Part shown: positions 34,549 to 44,900 of the stretch, one piece after another | Layout: the number at the start of each line of letters is the position of its first letter | How positions within the stretch are numbered: the stretch's first letter is position 1 | Origin: an uncultured Rikenellaceae bacterium | Lineage (GTDB): Bacteria; Bacteroidota; Bacteroidia; Bacteroidales; Rikenellaceae | Reading direction: 5' to 3' | Assembly (NCBI GenBank): GCA_944325305.1 | Contig: CALUZO010000008.1 | Coordinates: 1-64,000 of the forward strand | DNA length: 64,000 nt | The notes under the pieces: model-generated | Seen by the model: only the letters and a program-made list of their open reading frames with translations | The model's database searches: none | Told to the model about the DNA's origin: nothing | Translations under genes and position numbers: made by a program

Positions 34549-35982
34549 ATGGATTTCAGTAATTTTTTGATGATGCATCAGGAGTTGGGATTGCTATCCA
34601 TTTTTGTCATCCTGCTCTTTTTCGACATATTAGCCAGCGGAACTCGTTACATGCGATGGTTCCGTGCAGTGGCTGTCGGCCTGATGTCGCTGCAAACAAT
34701 CTTCGGCTTTTTCCCGATGCCAGAAGGTGCCGCTTTCGGTGGCATGTATGTCACCAGCGATCTGACCGTATTGATGAAGAATGTACTCAATATAGGAACG
34801 CTGATAGTGTTCATGCAGGCAGGCAGATGGTTGCGGCAGCCGGAAAATTCTATACGCGAAGGAGAATTCTACGTCATAGCTACGGCGACGCTTTTAGGAA
34901 TGTATCTTATGGTTTCCTCCGGCAACTTCATGCTTCTCTACATAGGCATCGAAATTGCGTCACTCCCGGCAGCGTGCCTTGCCGCTTTCAATAAGTATAA
35001 GGAAAAATCGGCCGAAGCAGGTGCCAAATATATTCTTATGACCGCTCTCTCTTCAGGCGTGATGATGTTCGGTCTCTCGTATCTATACGGGGCCATGGGG
35101 ACGATGTATTTTGCCGATATGAGTCTTGGGGTAGCTCTCGAACCGATGACAATACTCGGATTCGTTTTCTTCTTCTCCGGTCTTGCCTTCAAGATATCTC
35201 TTGTTCCGTTCCATATGTGGGCACCTGACGTGTATGAGGGCGGCCCTACCGCAACCACCGCCTATCTCTCTGTCGTGTCTAAAGCAGCAGCCGTTTTTGC
35301 ACTTCTGCTCACCCTCCATCATGTTTTTGGCGGGATGGCCCATGTCTGGTATTATATGCTTTGGGTGCTGACCGTGGCGACGATAGTAATCGGCAATCTT
35401 TTTGCCGTGCGTCAGAAAGATATTAAGCGGTTCTTTGCATATTCGTCAATCTCCCAGGCCGGATACATAATGCTCGGAGTGTTGCATGGTACGGAAATGG
35501 GGCTCTCTGCCACGATATATTATATTTTCGTTTATCTATTTTCGAACCTTGCCGCTTTCGGCGTCATAGCATCGTTGGAGAACAGGTCCGGTCAGACCGA
35601 TATCGCAGCCTATAACGGCCTATATAAAACCAATCCGAAGTTAGCGTTGGTTATGATGTTGGCCGTATTTTCCCTTGCGGGCATTCCGCCACTCGGGGGA
35701 TTTTTCAGCAAGTTCTTCATCTTCGCCTCATCTGCCGCCGAAGGGGATTACGTGTTGGTGTTCATAGCGACTATCAATACCGTAATATCGCTCTATTACT
35801 ATCTGCGGATAGTCAAGGCGATGTTCATAAACTCTCCCGGCGAGGATTCGGTTGGACCGTTCAAAACCGACGGATTCAATCGGGCGAGTCTTGTCATATG
35901 TGTCGCAGGCATTCTGTTTACGGGTATCTTGAGCGGATGCTACAGTTACATATCTGCGGTCGGTTTCGGACTGATCCAGTAA
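34549..35982 (+). CDS. nuoN: NADH-quinone oxidoreductase subunit N
   Basis: The 477-residue antiporter-like subunit has about 14 helices. LLYIGIEIASLPAACLAAF (near residue 127) holds the essential glutamate. KYILMTALSSGVMMFGLSYLYG, FKISLVPFHMWAPDVYEGGPT and VRQKDIKRFFAYSSISQAGYIML follow in the expected order. It is the last gene of the nuo operon. No strong terminator is visible in the 112 nt before the next gene, so read-through into the NifX-like gene is possible. Confidence 0.95.
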   Translation: MDFSNFLMMHQELGLLSIFVILLFFDILASGTRYMRWFRAVAVGLMSLQTIFGFFPMPEGAAFGGMYVTSDLTVLMKNVLNIGTLIVFMQAGRWLRQPENSIREGEFYVIATATLLGMYLMVSSGNFMLLYIGIEIASLPAACLAAFNKYKEKSAEAGAKYILMTALSSGVMMFGLSYLYGAMGTMYFADMSLGVALEPMTILGFVFFFSGLAFKISLVPFHMWAPDVYEGGPTATTAYLSVVSKAAAVFALLLTLHHVFGGMAHVWYYMLWVLTVATIVIGNLFAVRQKDIKRFFAYSSISQAGYIMLGVLHGTEMGLSATIYYIFVYLFSNLAAFGVIASLENRSGQTDIAAYNGLYKTNPKLALVMMLAVFSLAGIPPLGGFFSKFFIFASSAAEGDYVLVFIATINTVISLYYYLRIVKAMFINSPGEDSVGPFKTDGFNRASLVICVAGILFTGILSGCYSYISAVGFGLIQ

Positions 35983-36094
35983 ATGCAATAAGGGTTTAAA
36001 ACTGCACATGTAATTAGATTTATGTTTGTCCGAATCGCAGTTCAACTGAAGGTTTAGGTCAGCATATAAATTAACGATTAAAGTAGTTCGTATT

Positions 36095-36466
36095 ATGAAA
36101 ATTGCAGTACCGACCAGGGATGGTCGCGTTGACGATCACTTTGGCCATTGCGAAAGTTATACGATATATACGACCGACGAGTCTGGTAATATCGTGAAAA
36201 CCGAATCTCTGCCTTCGCCGCAGGGATGCGGATGTAAAAGCAATATCGCTTCCGTGTTGCAAGATATGGAGGTGACTGTCATGCTTGCAGGTAATATGGG
36301 TGCCGGTGCGTTGAATAAATTGGGCAACCACGGAATCAAAGTATACAGGGGATGCAGCGGAGATACTGTTTCCGTACTCAAAGCGTTTCTTGCCGGTAGT
36401 ATCGTCGACTCTGGAGAATCCTGCAAGGCTCATACAGGAGCGCATCAGTGTCACGGCCATAATTAA
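36095..36466 (+). CDS. NifX/NifB-type dinitrogenase iron-molybdenum cofactor domain protein
   Basis: The 123-residue protein begins MKIAVPTRDGRVDDHFGHCE and contains the family's conserved ILAGNMGAGALNKLG-like stretch and the GIKVYRGCSGD turn. The fold binds metal clusters. The loop CGCK near residue 46 and a C-terminal Cys/His tail (CKAHTGAHQCHGH) add likely metal ligands. No nitrogenase genes are near; stand-alone members are common in anaerobes and often sit beside redox or flavodoxin genes, as here. The role may be iron-sulfur or metal trafficking, but that is inference. Confidence 0.85.
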   Translation: MKIAVPTRDGRVDDHFGHCESYTIYTTDESGNIVKTESLPSPQGCGCKSNIASVLQDMEVTVMLAGNMGAGALNKLGNHGIKVYRGCSGDTVSVLKAFLAGSIVDSGESCKAHTGAHQCHGHN

Positions 36467-36584
36467 TCGATGGAGATATTTCTGTCGGTGTCGAAGCTTT
36501 GGAGTTTGTATTTTCTGCTTTCAGGATGCGATTGGCCAATAATAATTAGGGTATTATATCTACCGTTACGATAATGTATTCATT

Positions 36585-37076
36585 ATGATAAGAATATCTG
36601 TAATATATCATTCCGTTACCGGAACGACCAAACGGATGGCTGAGGCGATCTGTAAAGGCGCCAGTTCCGTAAATGGGGTTGAGTGCATGGCTTTCCCGAT
36701 AGAAAGTCCCGATGCGGAATACGTGAAGGAAAGCAAGTGCGTTATACTTGGCACCCCCGTATATTATGCAAGCATGTCGGGCACTGTGAAGATGTGGTTC
36801 GAAAAAACAAGAGGACAGTTCGGGCTTCAGGGAAAACTTGCAGGAGCTTTTGCTACGGCGGATTACATACATGGAGGAGGCGAGATTGCTATCCAAAGCA
36901 TCCTTAGCCATATGATGGTCTCGGGTATGATGGCTTATTCCGGTGGAGGGGCATATGGGAAACCGGTTATTCATTTAGGTCCGGTAGGCATCAAAAGCGA
37001 TATAGAAAGTTATGTTGAAACGTTCAGAATATACGGAGAACGTATGGCTATGAAAACCTTGGAACTGTTTGGGTAA
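36585..37076 (+). CDS. Flavodoxin-fold NAD(P)H-dependent oxidoreductase family protein
   Basis: The 163-residue protein starts with the FMN phosphate loop SVIYHSVTGTTKRMAEAICKG, typical of flavodoxin/WrbA-like proteins. ILGTPVYYASMSGTVKMWFEKT (near residue 56) is the second FMN loop. A glycine-rich region (YIHGGGEIAIQSIL, MAYSGGGAYG) is the third. It resembles multimeric FMN reductases more than an electron-shuttle flavodoxin. The gene has a terminator at 37107-37132. Substrate is unknown; it may reduce quinones or accept electrons near complex I. Confidence 0.82.
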   Translation: MIRISVIYHSVTGTTKRMAEAICKGASSVNGVECMAFPIESPDAEYVKESKCVILGTPVYYASMSGTVKMWFEKTRGQFGLQGKLAGAFATADYIHGGGEIAIQSILSHMMVSGMMAYSGGGAYGKPVIHLGPVGIKSDIESYVETFRIYGERMAMKTLELFG

Positions 37077-37106
37077 ACATAGACATGCGATCGATACCGA
37101 TTTTTT

Positions 37107-37132
37107 AAAGGCAGGATTTGTTTCCTGCCTTT
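37107..37132 (+). terminator. Intrinsic terminator after the flavodoxin-fold gene
   Basis: AAAGGCAGGA, a 6-nt loop TTTGTT, and TCCTGCCTTT form the stem about 30 nt after the stop codon. The following sequence is only moderately T-rich. Confidence 0.8.
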
Positions 37133-37217
37133 ATTGTGTGGTTATGTGTCTATAATGGAGGTATTCCTGGAGTTGTTTTACCAATTTCACGGTATGGTGT
37201 TTCGATCTTGATCATGA

Positions 37218-37225
37218 TAACTTTG
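37218..37225 (+). promoter_or_regulatory. Promoter -7 element for flavodoxin
   Basis: TAACTTTG matches TAnnTTTG, 39 nt before the ATG of the flavodoxin gene at 37265. It gives the flavodoxin-DUF2023 pair its own promoter. Confidence 0.55.
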
Positions 37226-37264
37226 CAAAAGAGAAACATATAGTACATTATAAAGTTTGGAATT

Positions 37265-37756
37265 ATGATCGGGATATTTTACGGCAGTTCTTCAGGGAAC
37301 ACCGCTACGCTTGCGAAAACAATAGCCTCGAAACTGGGAGTCGCTCCTGAGAACGTGTTCGATGTGGGCAGATCATCGGCGGATATGGTGGCGGGTTACG
37401 ATACCATTCTGTTAGGCTCTTCGACATGGGGTTTCGGCGAACTTCAGGATGATTGGTATGCTTTTGTCGAAAAACTCAAACTTGAAAATCTTGCAGGCAA
37501 ACGGGTAGCTTTGTTCGGTTGCGGCGACAGCGATTCCTATCCGGATACTTTTTGCGATGCTGTCGGCATACTGCATGATGAACTTGAAGGCTCAGGTTGT
37601 GAATTTGTCGGTGCAATGGCTGCCGATGGTTATTCCGTCACTGGGTCGCGGGCATTTGCCGGTGGCAAAGTTCTCGGACTCATCGCAGATGATTCGGACC
37701 CCAATAAAACCGAAGGTCGAATGACTGCATGGATCGAAACATTAAAAAATTCATAG
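37265..37756 (+). CDS. fldA: Flavodoxin (long-chain, FldA type)
   Basis: The 163-residue FMN electron carrier starts MIGIFYGSSSGNTATLAKTI, with the FMN phosphate loop SSSGNT. LLGSSTWGFGELQDDWYAF holds the Trp of the isoalloxazine site (near residue 60). ALFGCGDSDSYPDTFCDAVG near residue 83 is the second FMN loop of FldA-type flavodoxins. The long loop after residue 115 marks the long-chain class. It replaces ferredoxin under iron limitation in other bacteria. It is followed after 1 nt by DUF2023, an arrangement I recall from other Bacteroidota. Confidence 0.93.
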   Translation: MIGIFYGSSSGNTATLAKTIASKLGVAPENVFDVGRSSADMVAGYDTILLGSSTWGFGELQDDWYAFVEKLKLENLAGKRVALFGCGDSDSYPDTFCDAVGILHDELEGSGCEFVGAMAADGYSVTGSRAFAGGKVLGLIADDSDPNKTEGRMTAWIETLKNS

Positions 37757-37757
37757 A

Positions 37758-38126
37758 ATGGCTCCGGAAGATTACAGCCGCTTCGGAGAGATGAAAGCGG
37801 TAATGCACATGATTTACGAATTTAGGAAAGGAGTTCGGAACCTTGTGTTGTGTACGTTATGCCCGACTTGTGCGGAGATAGTCAAAGAACGGCTCGAGGG
37901 CCAGGGAATAGATTATCTTGTCCGGCAGGTGGGGGACAGAAAGGTGAACCTATTTTTCGGAGAGAAATGGTGTGTCGATGCGGTGTCGAGGTTCGTTGAC
38001 AAACCGCTCAACCTGTTGACGCCGGAAGAGGATTTTATGCTCGGGACCATGCTCGGGTATGACATTGCCGGGCAGTCGCGCCGTTTCTGCGAGCGCAAGA
38101 CGAGAACCAAATTCATGATAAATTAG
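37758..38126 (+). CDS. DUF2023 family protein
   Basis: The 122-residue protein has MHMIYEFRKGVRNLVLCTLC, a CTLCPTCAE pair of cysteines, and FFGEKWCVDAVSRFVDKPLNLLTPEEDFMLGTMLGYD, all fitting DUF2023. The Cys pairs (CTLC, PTC) suggest a metal site. It starts 1 nt after fldA, so the two are translated together. Members of the family occur beside flavodoxin genes, so a role in flavodoxin use or iron-limited growth is plausible but unproven. Confidence 0.85.
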   Translation: MAPEDYSRFGEMKAVMHMIYEFRKGVRNLVLCTLCPTCAEIVKERLEGQGIDYLVRQVGDRKVNLFFGEKWCVDAVSRFVDKPLNLLTPEEDFMLGTMLGYDIAGQSRRFCERKTRTKFMIN

Positions 38127-38147
38127 TCCGTGTTATAGAAGCATCAG

Positions 38148-38175
38148 GCCGGTCTGTCGACAGACCGGCTTTTTT
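38148..38175 (+). terminator. Terminator after DUF2023
   Basis: GCCGGTCTGTC (38148-38158) and its exact complement (38159-38169) are followed by six T. A strong intrinsic terminator. Confidence 0.92.
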
Positions 38176-38286
38176 GTTCGAATACTCGTGGGGCACCATT
38201 TTTGTTCCGGCATGATGTTGTTGATAACTCTTTTGACCTAATGTGTGCAGGGGCGTTAACTTTTTGTATTTTTACGTCAAAATTGA

Positions 38287-40437
<2,151 letters not shown>

Positions 40438-40447
40438 AAAAAAAGAT

Positions 40448-40455
40448 TAATTTTG
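40448..40455 (+). promoter_or_regulatory. Promoter -7 element for dapA
   Basis: TAATTTTG matches TAnnTTTG, in the 41-nt gap between ligA and dapA and 24 nt before the dapA ATG. Confidence 0.5.
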
Positions 40456-40478
40456 TAGTTAGAATTTCAACAATCCGT

Positions 40479-41363
40479 ATGAAAAATAACATTAAAGGAG
40501 TTGGGGTTGCCCTCGTGACGCCGTTCGATAAGAAAGGCAATGTCGATTTCGAGGCTCTCGATCGGCTCGTTGATCATGTGACCAAGGGTGGTGTAGATTA
40601 TCTCGTAGTTCTTGGTACTACTGCCGAAACACCTACGCTTACCAATGCAGAAAAAGATGCCATAGCGGCCCGAATTATCGAACGTAATGCAGGTCGACTC
40701 CCTGTCGTGATCGGTGTTGGAGGAAACTGCACAGCCAATGTGGTTGAACAACTCCAAACATCGGACTTTACAGGCATAGATGCAATCCTGAGTGTAACGC
40801 CATATTACAACAAACCATCACAAGAGGGTTTGTTCCAGCATTATAAAGCTGTTGCCCAGGCTTCTCCGGTACCCGTGATACTCTATAACGTTCCGGGTCG
40901 AACAGGTGTGAATATGTCTGCTGAAACTACCCTCAGAATAGCCCGTGAAGTGAAAAATGTGCTCGGTATCAAGGAAGCTAACGGGAGCATCACACATATG
41001 GCAAAGTTGATTAAAGAGCGTCCGGAAGGTTTTCTTGTTATATCGGGTGACGACGGAATGACTCTTCCTTTGGCTTCGATTGGCGGCGACGGCGTCATAT
41101 CTGTTCTCGCCAACGCATTCCCGGCCAACATGACCACTATGCTTGGTAAAACCATGAAGGGAGATACAAAAGGAGCTATCGAAGAATTCTCGCGATTGTC
41201 CGAACTGTGTCAGGCTATTTTCGAAGAAGGCAATCCGTCGGGAATCAAATCGGTTATGGGAATCAAAGGGATGATGGAAGATGCCGTAAGGCTTCCTTTG
41301 GTATGTTGCAGCCCCGGTTTGCAGTCCAAAATCAGGAGTATCATCGAACGTGAAAGATTGTAG
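40479..41363 (+). CDS. dapA: 4-hydroxy-tetrahydrodipicolinate synthase
   Basis: DapA condenses pyruvate with aspartate semialdehyde, the first committed step to lysine and diaminopimelate. The 294-residue protein has GVGVALVTPFDKKGNVDFEA at the start and the signature LVVLGTTAETPTLTNAEKDA. Tyr in ILYNVPGRTGVNMS (near residue 133) is part of the catalytic triad. The Schiff-base lysine is in VLGIKEANGS (near residue 161). The length is normal. It uses the product of the aspartokinase encoded by thrA in this window, which competes for the same semialdehyde. A terminator follows. Confidence 0.95.
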   Translation: MKNNIKGVGVALVTPFDKKGNVDFEALDRLVDHVTKGGVDYLVVLGTTAETPTLTNAEKDAIAARIIERNAGRLPVVIGVGGNCTANVVEQLQTSDFTGIDAILSVTPYYNKPSQEGLFQHYKAVAQASPVPVILYNVPGRTGVNMSAETTLRIAREVKNVLGIKEANGSITHMAKLIKERPEGFLVISGDDGMTLPLASIGGDGVISVLANAFPANMTTMLGKTMKGDTKGAIEEFSRLSELCQAIFEEGNPSGIKSVMGIKGMMEDAVRLPLVCCSPGLQSKIRSIIERERL

Positions 41364-41393
41364 ATAATAAATCCCGGATCAATCCAGACATTT

Positions 41394-41440
41394 AATTATC
41401 CCGGCCAGACATAATGAAAGTCTGACCGGGATAATTTTGT
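41394..41440 (+). terminator. Terminator after dapA
   Basis: AATTATCCCGGCCAGAC and GTCTGACCGGGATAATT pair over 17 bp with one mismatch, around a 9-nt A-rich loop; TTTTG follows. It starts about 30 nt after the stop codon. Confidence 0.85.
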
Positions 41441-41547
41441 TTAGTTTGTTGGCGAAACGGAATGAAGTCTTTTATTTGGAACATTTTGGAATAATATTGG
41501 CATATAATTCATATTACATCCAATTTTTATGTATTTTTAACGTTTGT

Positions 41548-42312
41548 ATGGTAATTATGCGAATAAAAAAAAGTTACAGATATCTGCTGTCCTTTGCGGT
41601 GATTACACTTATGTGTTCCGTTTTCCATACGGCTTACGGACAAATGAACGTGCCCGACAACGACAAGATAGCCGCAACCATAGCCGATGCGACATCGCCT
41701 TATTATTATCCCGCTTTGATGTTGCGCTACCAGGCCGGTGATACAACCCTGACGGCACAGGACTACCATTATCTTTATTATGGTTATGCTTTTCAGGATA
41801 AGTACCAACCCCTCGAACCGATAATATGGACAGACGATATATATGCTGTTTTCGAACGAGGCGATACCCTCGACCGCGAAGGAGCAGTGGAAATCTTGAG
41901 CCTTGCGAAGAGAGTGATGGACCAGGACCCATTCAGTCCGAGTAATATCAATTACATGACCTATGCTTATGCCATCTTGGGCGATACGCTCAACGAAAGA
42001 ATAAGTGCCGATAGATTCTCGAAGATAGCAGCTACGATAGAGGCATCGGGATCGGGACTTACCGAGAAATCGCCATGGCATGTGCTTTGGTTCAGCCATG
42101 CGGCCGATATTATGACCATAAGAGGTTACGAAGCCGTCAGACGGAATATCATATCACGCTCGGTTGAGTACGTCCGCGTAGCGCCCAACGATGACAATGT
42201 TAAGGGTTTCTATGTGGATTACAGCAGGTTGTATTGGAAACGCCCGGAAACCAAACCCGAAGTCAATTCGGGCAGTGGTTTCCTATTGAACGGTATAAAA
42301 CTTAAAAAATGA
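41548..42312 (+). CDS. DUF4919 family protein
   Basis: The 254-residue protein has a signal peptide (MRIKKSYRYLLSFAVITLMCSVFHTAYG). DUF4919 features follow: YPALMLRYQAGDTTLTAQDY, HYLYYGYAFQDKYQPLEPI and MTYAYAILGDTLNERI. The middle looks like helical repeats. The family is of unknown function and occurs in Bacteroidales secretomes. Starts at 41548 or 41557 are both possible; upstream in-frame codons are not signal-peptide-like. Its stop overlaps the start of the peptidase gene (ATGA), so both are likely co-expressed in the periplasm or at the surface. Confidence 0.8.
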   Translation: MVIMRIKKSYRYLLSFAVITLMCSVFHTAYGQMNVPDNDKIAATIADATSPYYYPALMLRYQAGDTTLTAQDYHYLYYGYAFQDKYQPLEPIIWTDDIYAVFERGDTLDREGAVEILSLAKRVMDQDPFSPSNINYMTYAYAILGDTLNERISADRFSKIAATIEASGSGLTEKSPWHVLWFSHAADIMTIRGYEAVRRNIISRSVEYVRVAPNDDNVKGFYVDYSRLYWKRPETKPEVNSGSGFLLNGIKLKK

Positions 42313-43595
42313 TGAAGAAAGGTTTACTTCGAATAGTCTCGTTACTATTTCTCACAGTTCTGCTTGTCGCTTGCAACGACAAAAAAGATAAACATGAATA
42401 TTTTCCTCCGAGGGCCGATGACCGTGTATATTTTGTTTATATGGCTGCCGATAATAATCTCGGCCCATCGAGATATGGGTATTCCGAGGCTAACCTTCAG
42501 GATATAAAAAAGGCCGCAACTAAAAAGAATATCGGGGAGGGCCGCATTTATGTCTTTTACGATCCGGGAAATGGAGCCAATACGCAAATGCTCGAAATAA
42601 AAGCTGGTCCTGACGGTAACGGAACGATGATAGGATTGGAGGATTACGGAGAAAACCTCGATACTGGCGATCCGGGAACGCTAATGTTTGCGCTGGAACG
42701 AATGCTATATTATGCGCAGCAGTATGGCCAAAACACAGACAGCTATATACTCGATATGTGGTCTCATGGCGACGCTTGGGAACTGCACAACCGGACAACG
42801 GATGCAGATGCGGGCATATCGCTTATGTCGGTTGCCACGGACGGAGATTCATATCTCGAACTCGAAGAATTTGCCAATGCCATCGAGGAATTTTCAAATG
42901 AATCCGACATATCTTTCGATGCCGTCATTTTCGCACAATGCTATGGAGCCAGTATAGAGATGCTCTATCTGCTCAGAAATTCGACAGATATAGTTATCGG
43001 TTCTGCTCCCGAAATGCCGATGTACGGAATGCCTTACCATAAAGTGTTGCCTGCTATTTTTGCCCCGACTTTCGATTACGAAGGTGTCGTGGACGGATAC
43101 TGTTCGTTTTATGATAATTATCCTTTAAATGATGAATATCAACAGGGCATAGTGTGGCGTAAATCGGGAACCCTTGCTGCATTCGATTGCAATGCCTTTA
43201 CCGACGAGTTTGTAGCTACCATGCGTAACATTTATGCATCTGACGCATACAGAGAGGCTTTGGAAAACTTCAGTGCAGCAAGCCTGGCAAGCAGCGGGGG
43301 AGAAATGGGTGTGCAGACTTATAGTTGGACGACTCCTTACAAATATTTTGATGTCGGCGATTTCGTAAACAAGATAGAGGATTTGTCTCCCGATCTGCGT
43401 GCAGCATTCTGGGAAGGGATGAACGATATAGTGCTTTGCAAACGTACGGGTGGCAAAATATTTTATGACTATATGGTTATAGACCCCAACCGGTTTACCG
43501 GCATGAGCACCTATATTATGCTTGATACCGACAGGTATATAACCAAAAACTACCAGTATAAGAATACCGCTTGGTATAAGGCTGTTTACCTGTAA
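42309..43595 (+). CDS. Clostripain-related cysteine peptidase lipoprotein (C11 family)
   Basis: The 428-residue protein has a lipoprotein signal (KKGLLRIVSLLFLTVLLVAC). A caspase-like fold follows, starting RVYFVYMAADNNLG. The catalytic His is in LDMWSHGDAWE (near residue 156), and the Cys is in VIFAQCYGASIEM (near residue 217). Both motifs differ from clostripain's usual WSHGxGW and DACLM but keep the dyad. The Arg-specific fold suggests cleavage after basic residues. Such peptidases in Bacteroidales are surface-anchored; some process pilins or toxins. The start may be 42309 or 42312. Confidence 0.88.
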   Translation: MMKKGLLRIVSLLFLTVLLVACNDKKDKHEYFPPRADDRVYFVYMAADNNLGPSRYGYSEANLQDIKKAATKKNIGEGRIYVFYDPGNGANTQMLEIKAGPDGNGTMIGLEDYGENLDTGDPGTLMFALERMLYYAQQYGQNTDSYILDMWSHGDAWELHNRTTDADAGISLMSVATDGDSYLELEEFANAIEEFSNESDISFDAVIFAQCYGASIEMLYLLRNSTDIVIGSAPEMPMYGMPYHKVLPAIFAPTFDYEGVVDGYCSFYDNYPLNDEYQQGIVWRKSGTLAAFDCNAFTDEFVATMRNIYASDAYREALENFSAASLASSGGEMGVQTYSWTTPYKYFDVGDFVNKIEDLSPDLRAAFWEGMNDIVLCKRTGGKIFYDYMVIDPNRFTGMSTYIMLDTDRYITKNYQYKNTAWYKAVYL

Positions 43596-43627
43596 GATAC
43601 ACGTCGCGGTTTTATCGTAGTTTGATA

Positions 43628-43659
43628 ACAAAAGGAGACCTCACAGGGTCTCCTTTTGT
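43628..43659. terminator. Terminator between the C11 peptidase and rmlB
   Basis: ACAAAAGGAGACC, a 6-nt loop, then GGTCTCCTTTTGT form a 13-bp perfect stem with A/T-rich flanks between convergent genes. Confidence 0.88.
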
Positions 43660-43751
43660 TTGATGGTTTTGTAGTTGTTTTTCAGTGGCGGACAGTCATG
43701 ATTTCATGTTTGGGCATGCATGCTGACAGAGCCTTGTCGTTGATCGATCAA

Positions 43752-44810
43752 TCAATACTTTCCGTAAGCATGGGCATAGTAGTCCTGATAGGCTCCGCTG
43801 GTGACATTGTCGAGCCATTCGTTGTTTCCGAGATACCATTTGACCGTCATACGGATACCCTCTTCGAATGTAACTTCGGGTTTCCAGCCCAGTTCATTGC
43901 GTATCTTGGTGGCATCGATAGCGTAACGCAAGTCGTGACCGGCGCGATCGGTCACAAAAGTGATGAGCTTCTCTGATTCGCCAGCCGGACGACCTAAACT
44001 TTCGTCTACGATCTTTACAAGCAGACGGACTATATCTATGTTACGCCATTCGTTTCCGCCGCCTATGTTGTATGTTTCGCCAGGTTGGCCCTGATGGAAA
44101 ATTAGGTCGATAGCACGTGCATGATCCTCGACGAATAGCCAGTCGCGCACATTCTCTCCCTTACCGTATACAGGAAGCGGTCTCCCGTGCTTGATGTTGT
44201 TGATTATGAGCGGAATGAGCTTTTCCGGGAATTGGAATGGTCCATAGTTGTTCGAGCAGTTGGAGATTACTGTCGGGAGCCCGTAAGTATCATGAAAAGC
44301 GCGTACGAAGTGGTCCGATGATGCTTTGCTGGCAGAGTATGGACTGTGAGGGTCGTAACGTGTCTCCTCGGTGAAGGTCCCGCCGCCAAGAGGAAGCGAT
44401 CCGTACACTTCGTCTGTCGATATATGGTAAAAAAGCCTGCCTTCGAAGTCGCCGTTCCAGGCTTTTCGGGCGGCTTCGAGGAGGGTCATGGTTCCGAGTA
44501 TATTGGTTTTGGCGAATGCAAAAGGATCTTCGATGCTGCGGTCGACATGACTTTCGGCTGCGAGGTGTATGACACCGCCTATGTCGAAGTCGTGGAAAAG
44601 TCCTTCTATGAATTCACGGCCCATAATATCGCCTTTTACGAAGGCGTAATTGGCCGCACCTTCTATGTCTTTAAGGTTTTCGAGATTCCCGGCGTATGTG
44701 AGTTTGTCGAGGTTGATGATGTTGACATGCGGATATTTGCGCACAAATAGTCTTACTACGTGCGAACCTATGAATCCGGCCCCGCCGGTTATGAGTATTG
44801 ATCTTTTCAT
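43752..44810 (-). CDS. rfbB: dTDP-glucose 4,6-dehydratase
   Basis: RmlB converts dTDP-glucose to dTDP-4-keto-6-deoxyglucose. The 352-residue short-chain dehydrogenase has the NAD motif ILITGGAGFIGSHVVRLF and the active-site YSASKASSDHFVRAF (Tyr-x3-Lys). ISTDEVYGSLPLGG supplies the T-D-E catalytic residues. The start at 44810 (MKRSIL) is preferred over an upstream in-frame ATG at 44825. It is the last of the four rml genes. The 90 nt between it and rfbD hold a G9 run. Confidence 0.95.
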   Translation of the reverse strand: MKRSILITGGAGFIGSHVVRLFVRKYPHVNIINLDKLTYAGNLENLKDIEGAANYAFVKGDIMGREFIEGLFHDFDIGGVIHLAAESHVDRSIEDPFAFAKTNILGTMTLLEAARKAWNGDFEGRLFYHISTDEVYGSLPLGGGTFTEETRYDPHSPYSASKASSDHFVRAFHDTYGLPTVISNCSNNYGPFQFPEKLIPLIINNIKHGRPLPVYGKGENVRDWLFVEDHARAIDLIFHQGQPGETYNIGGGNEWRNIDIVRLLVKIVDESLGRPAGESEKLITFVTDRAGHDLRYAIDATKIRNELGWKPEVTFEEGIRMTVKWYLGNNEWLDNVTSGAYQDYYAHAYGKY

Positions 44811-44849
44811 TTGGTAAAGATACAATCAATTGTGACGATTAATTTTCAT

Positions 44850-44858
44850 GGGGGGGGG
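44850..44858. repeat. G9 homopolymer between rfbD and rfbB
   Basis: Nine G occur on the plus strand (nine C on the transcribed-sense minus strand), 40 nt before the rfbB start. The run could vary in length by slippage and alter rfbB translation. Confidence 0.9.
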
Positions 44859-44900
44859 AATTTTCCCGGTGTGTATGCCGATGCGCGAGGGTTGACATTG

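Noticed and set aside
36095..36466. Nitrogen fixation gene
   Set aside because: The NifX-like fold is common outside nitrogenase systems, and no nif genes are present in the window.
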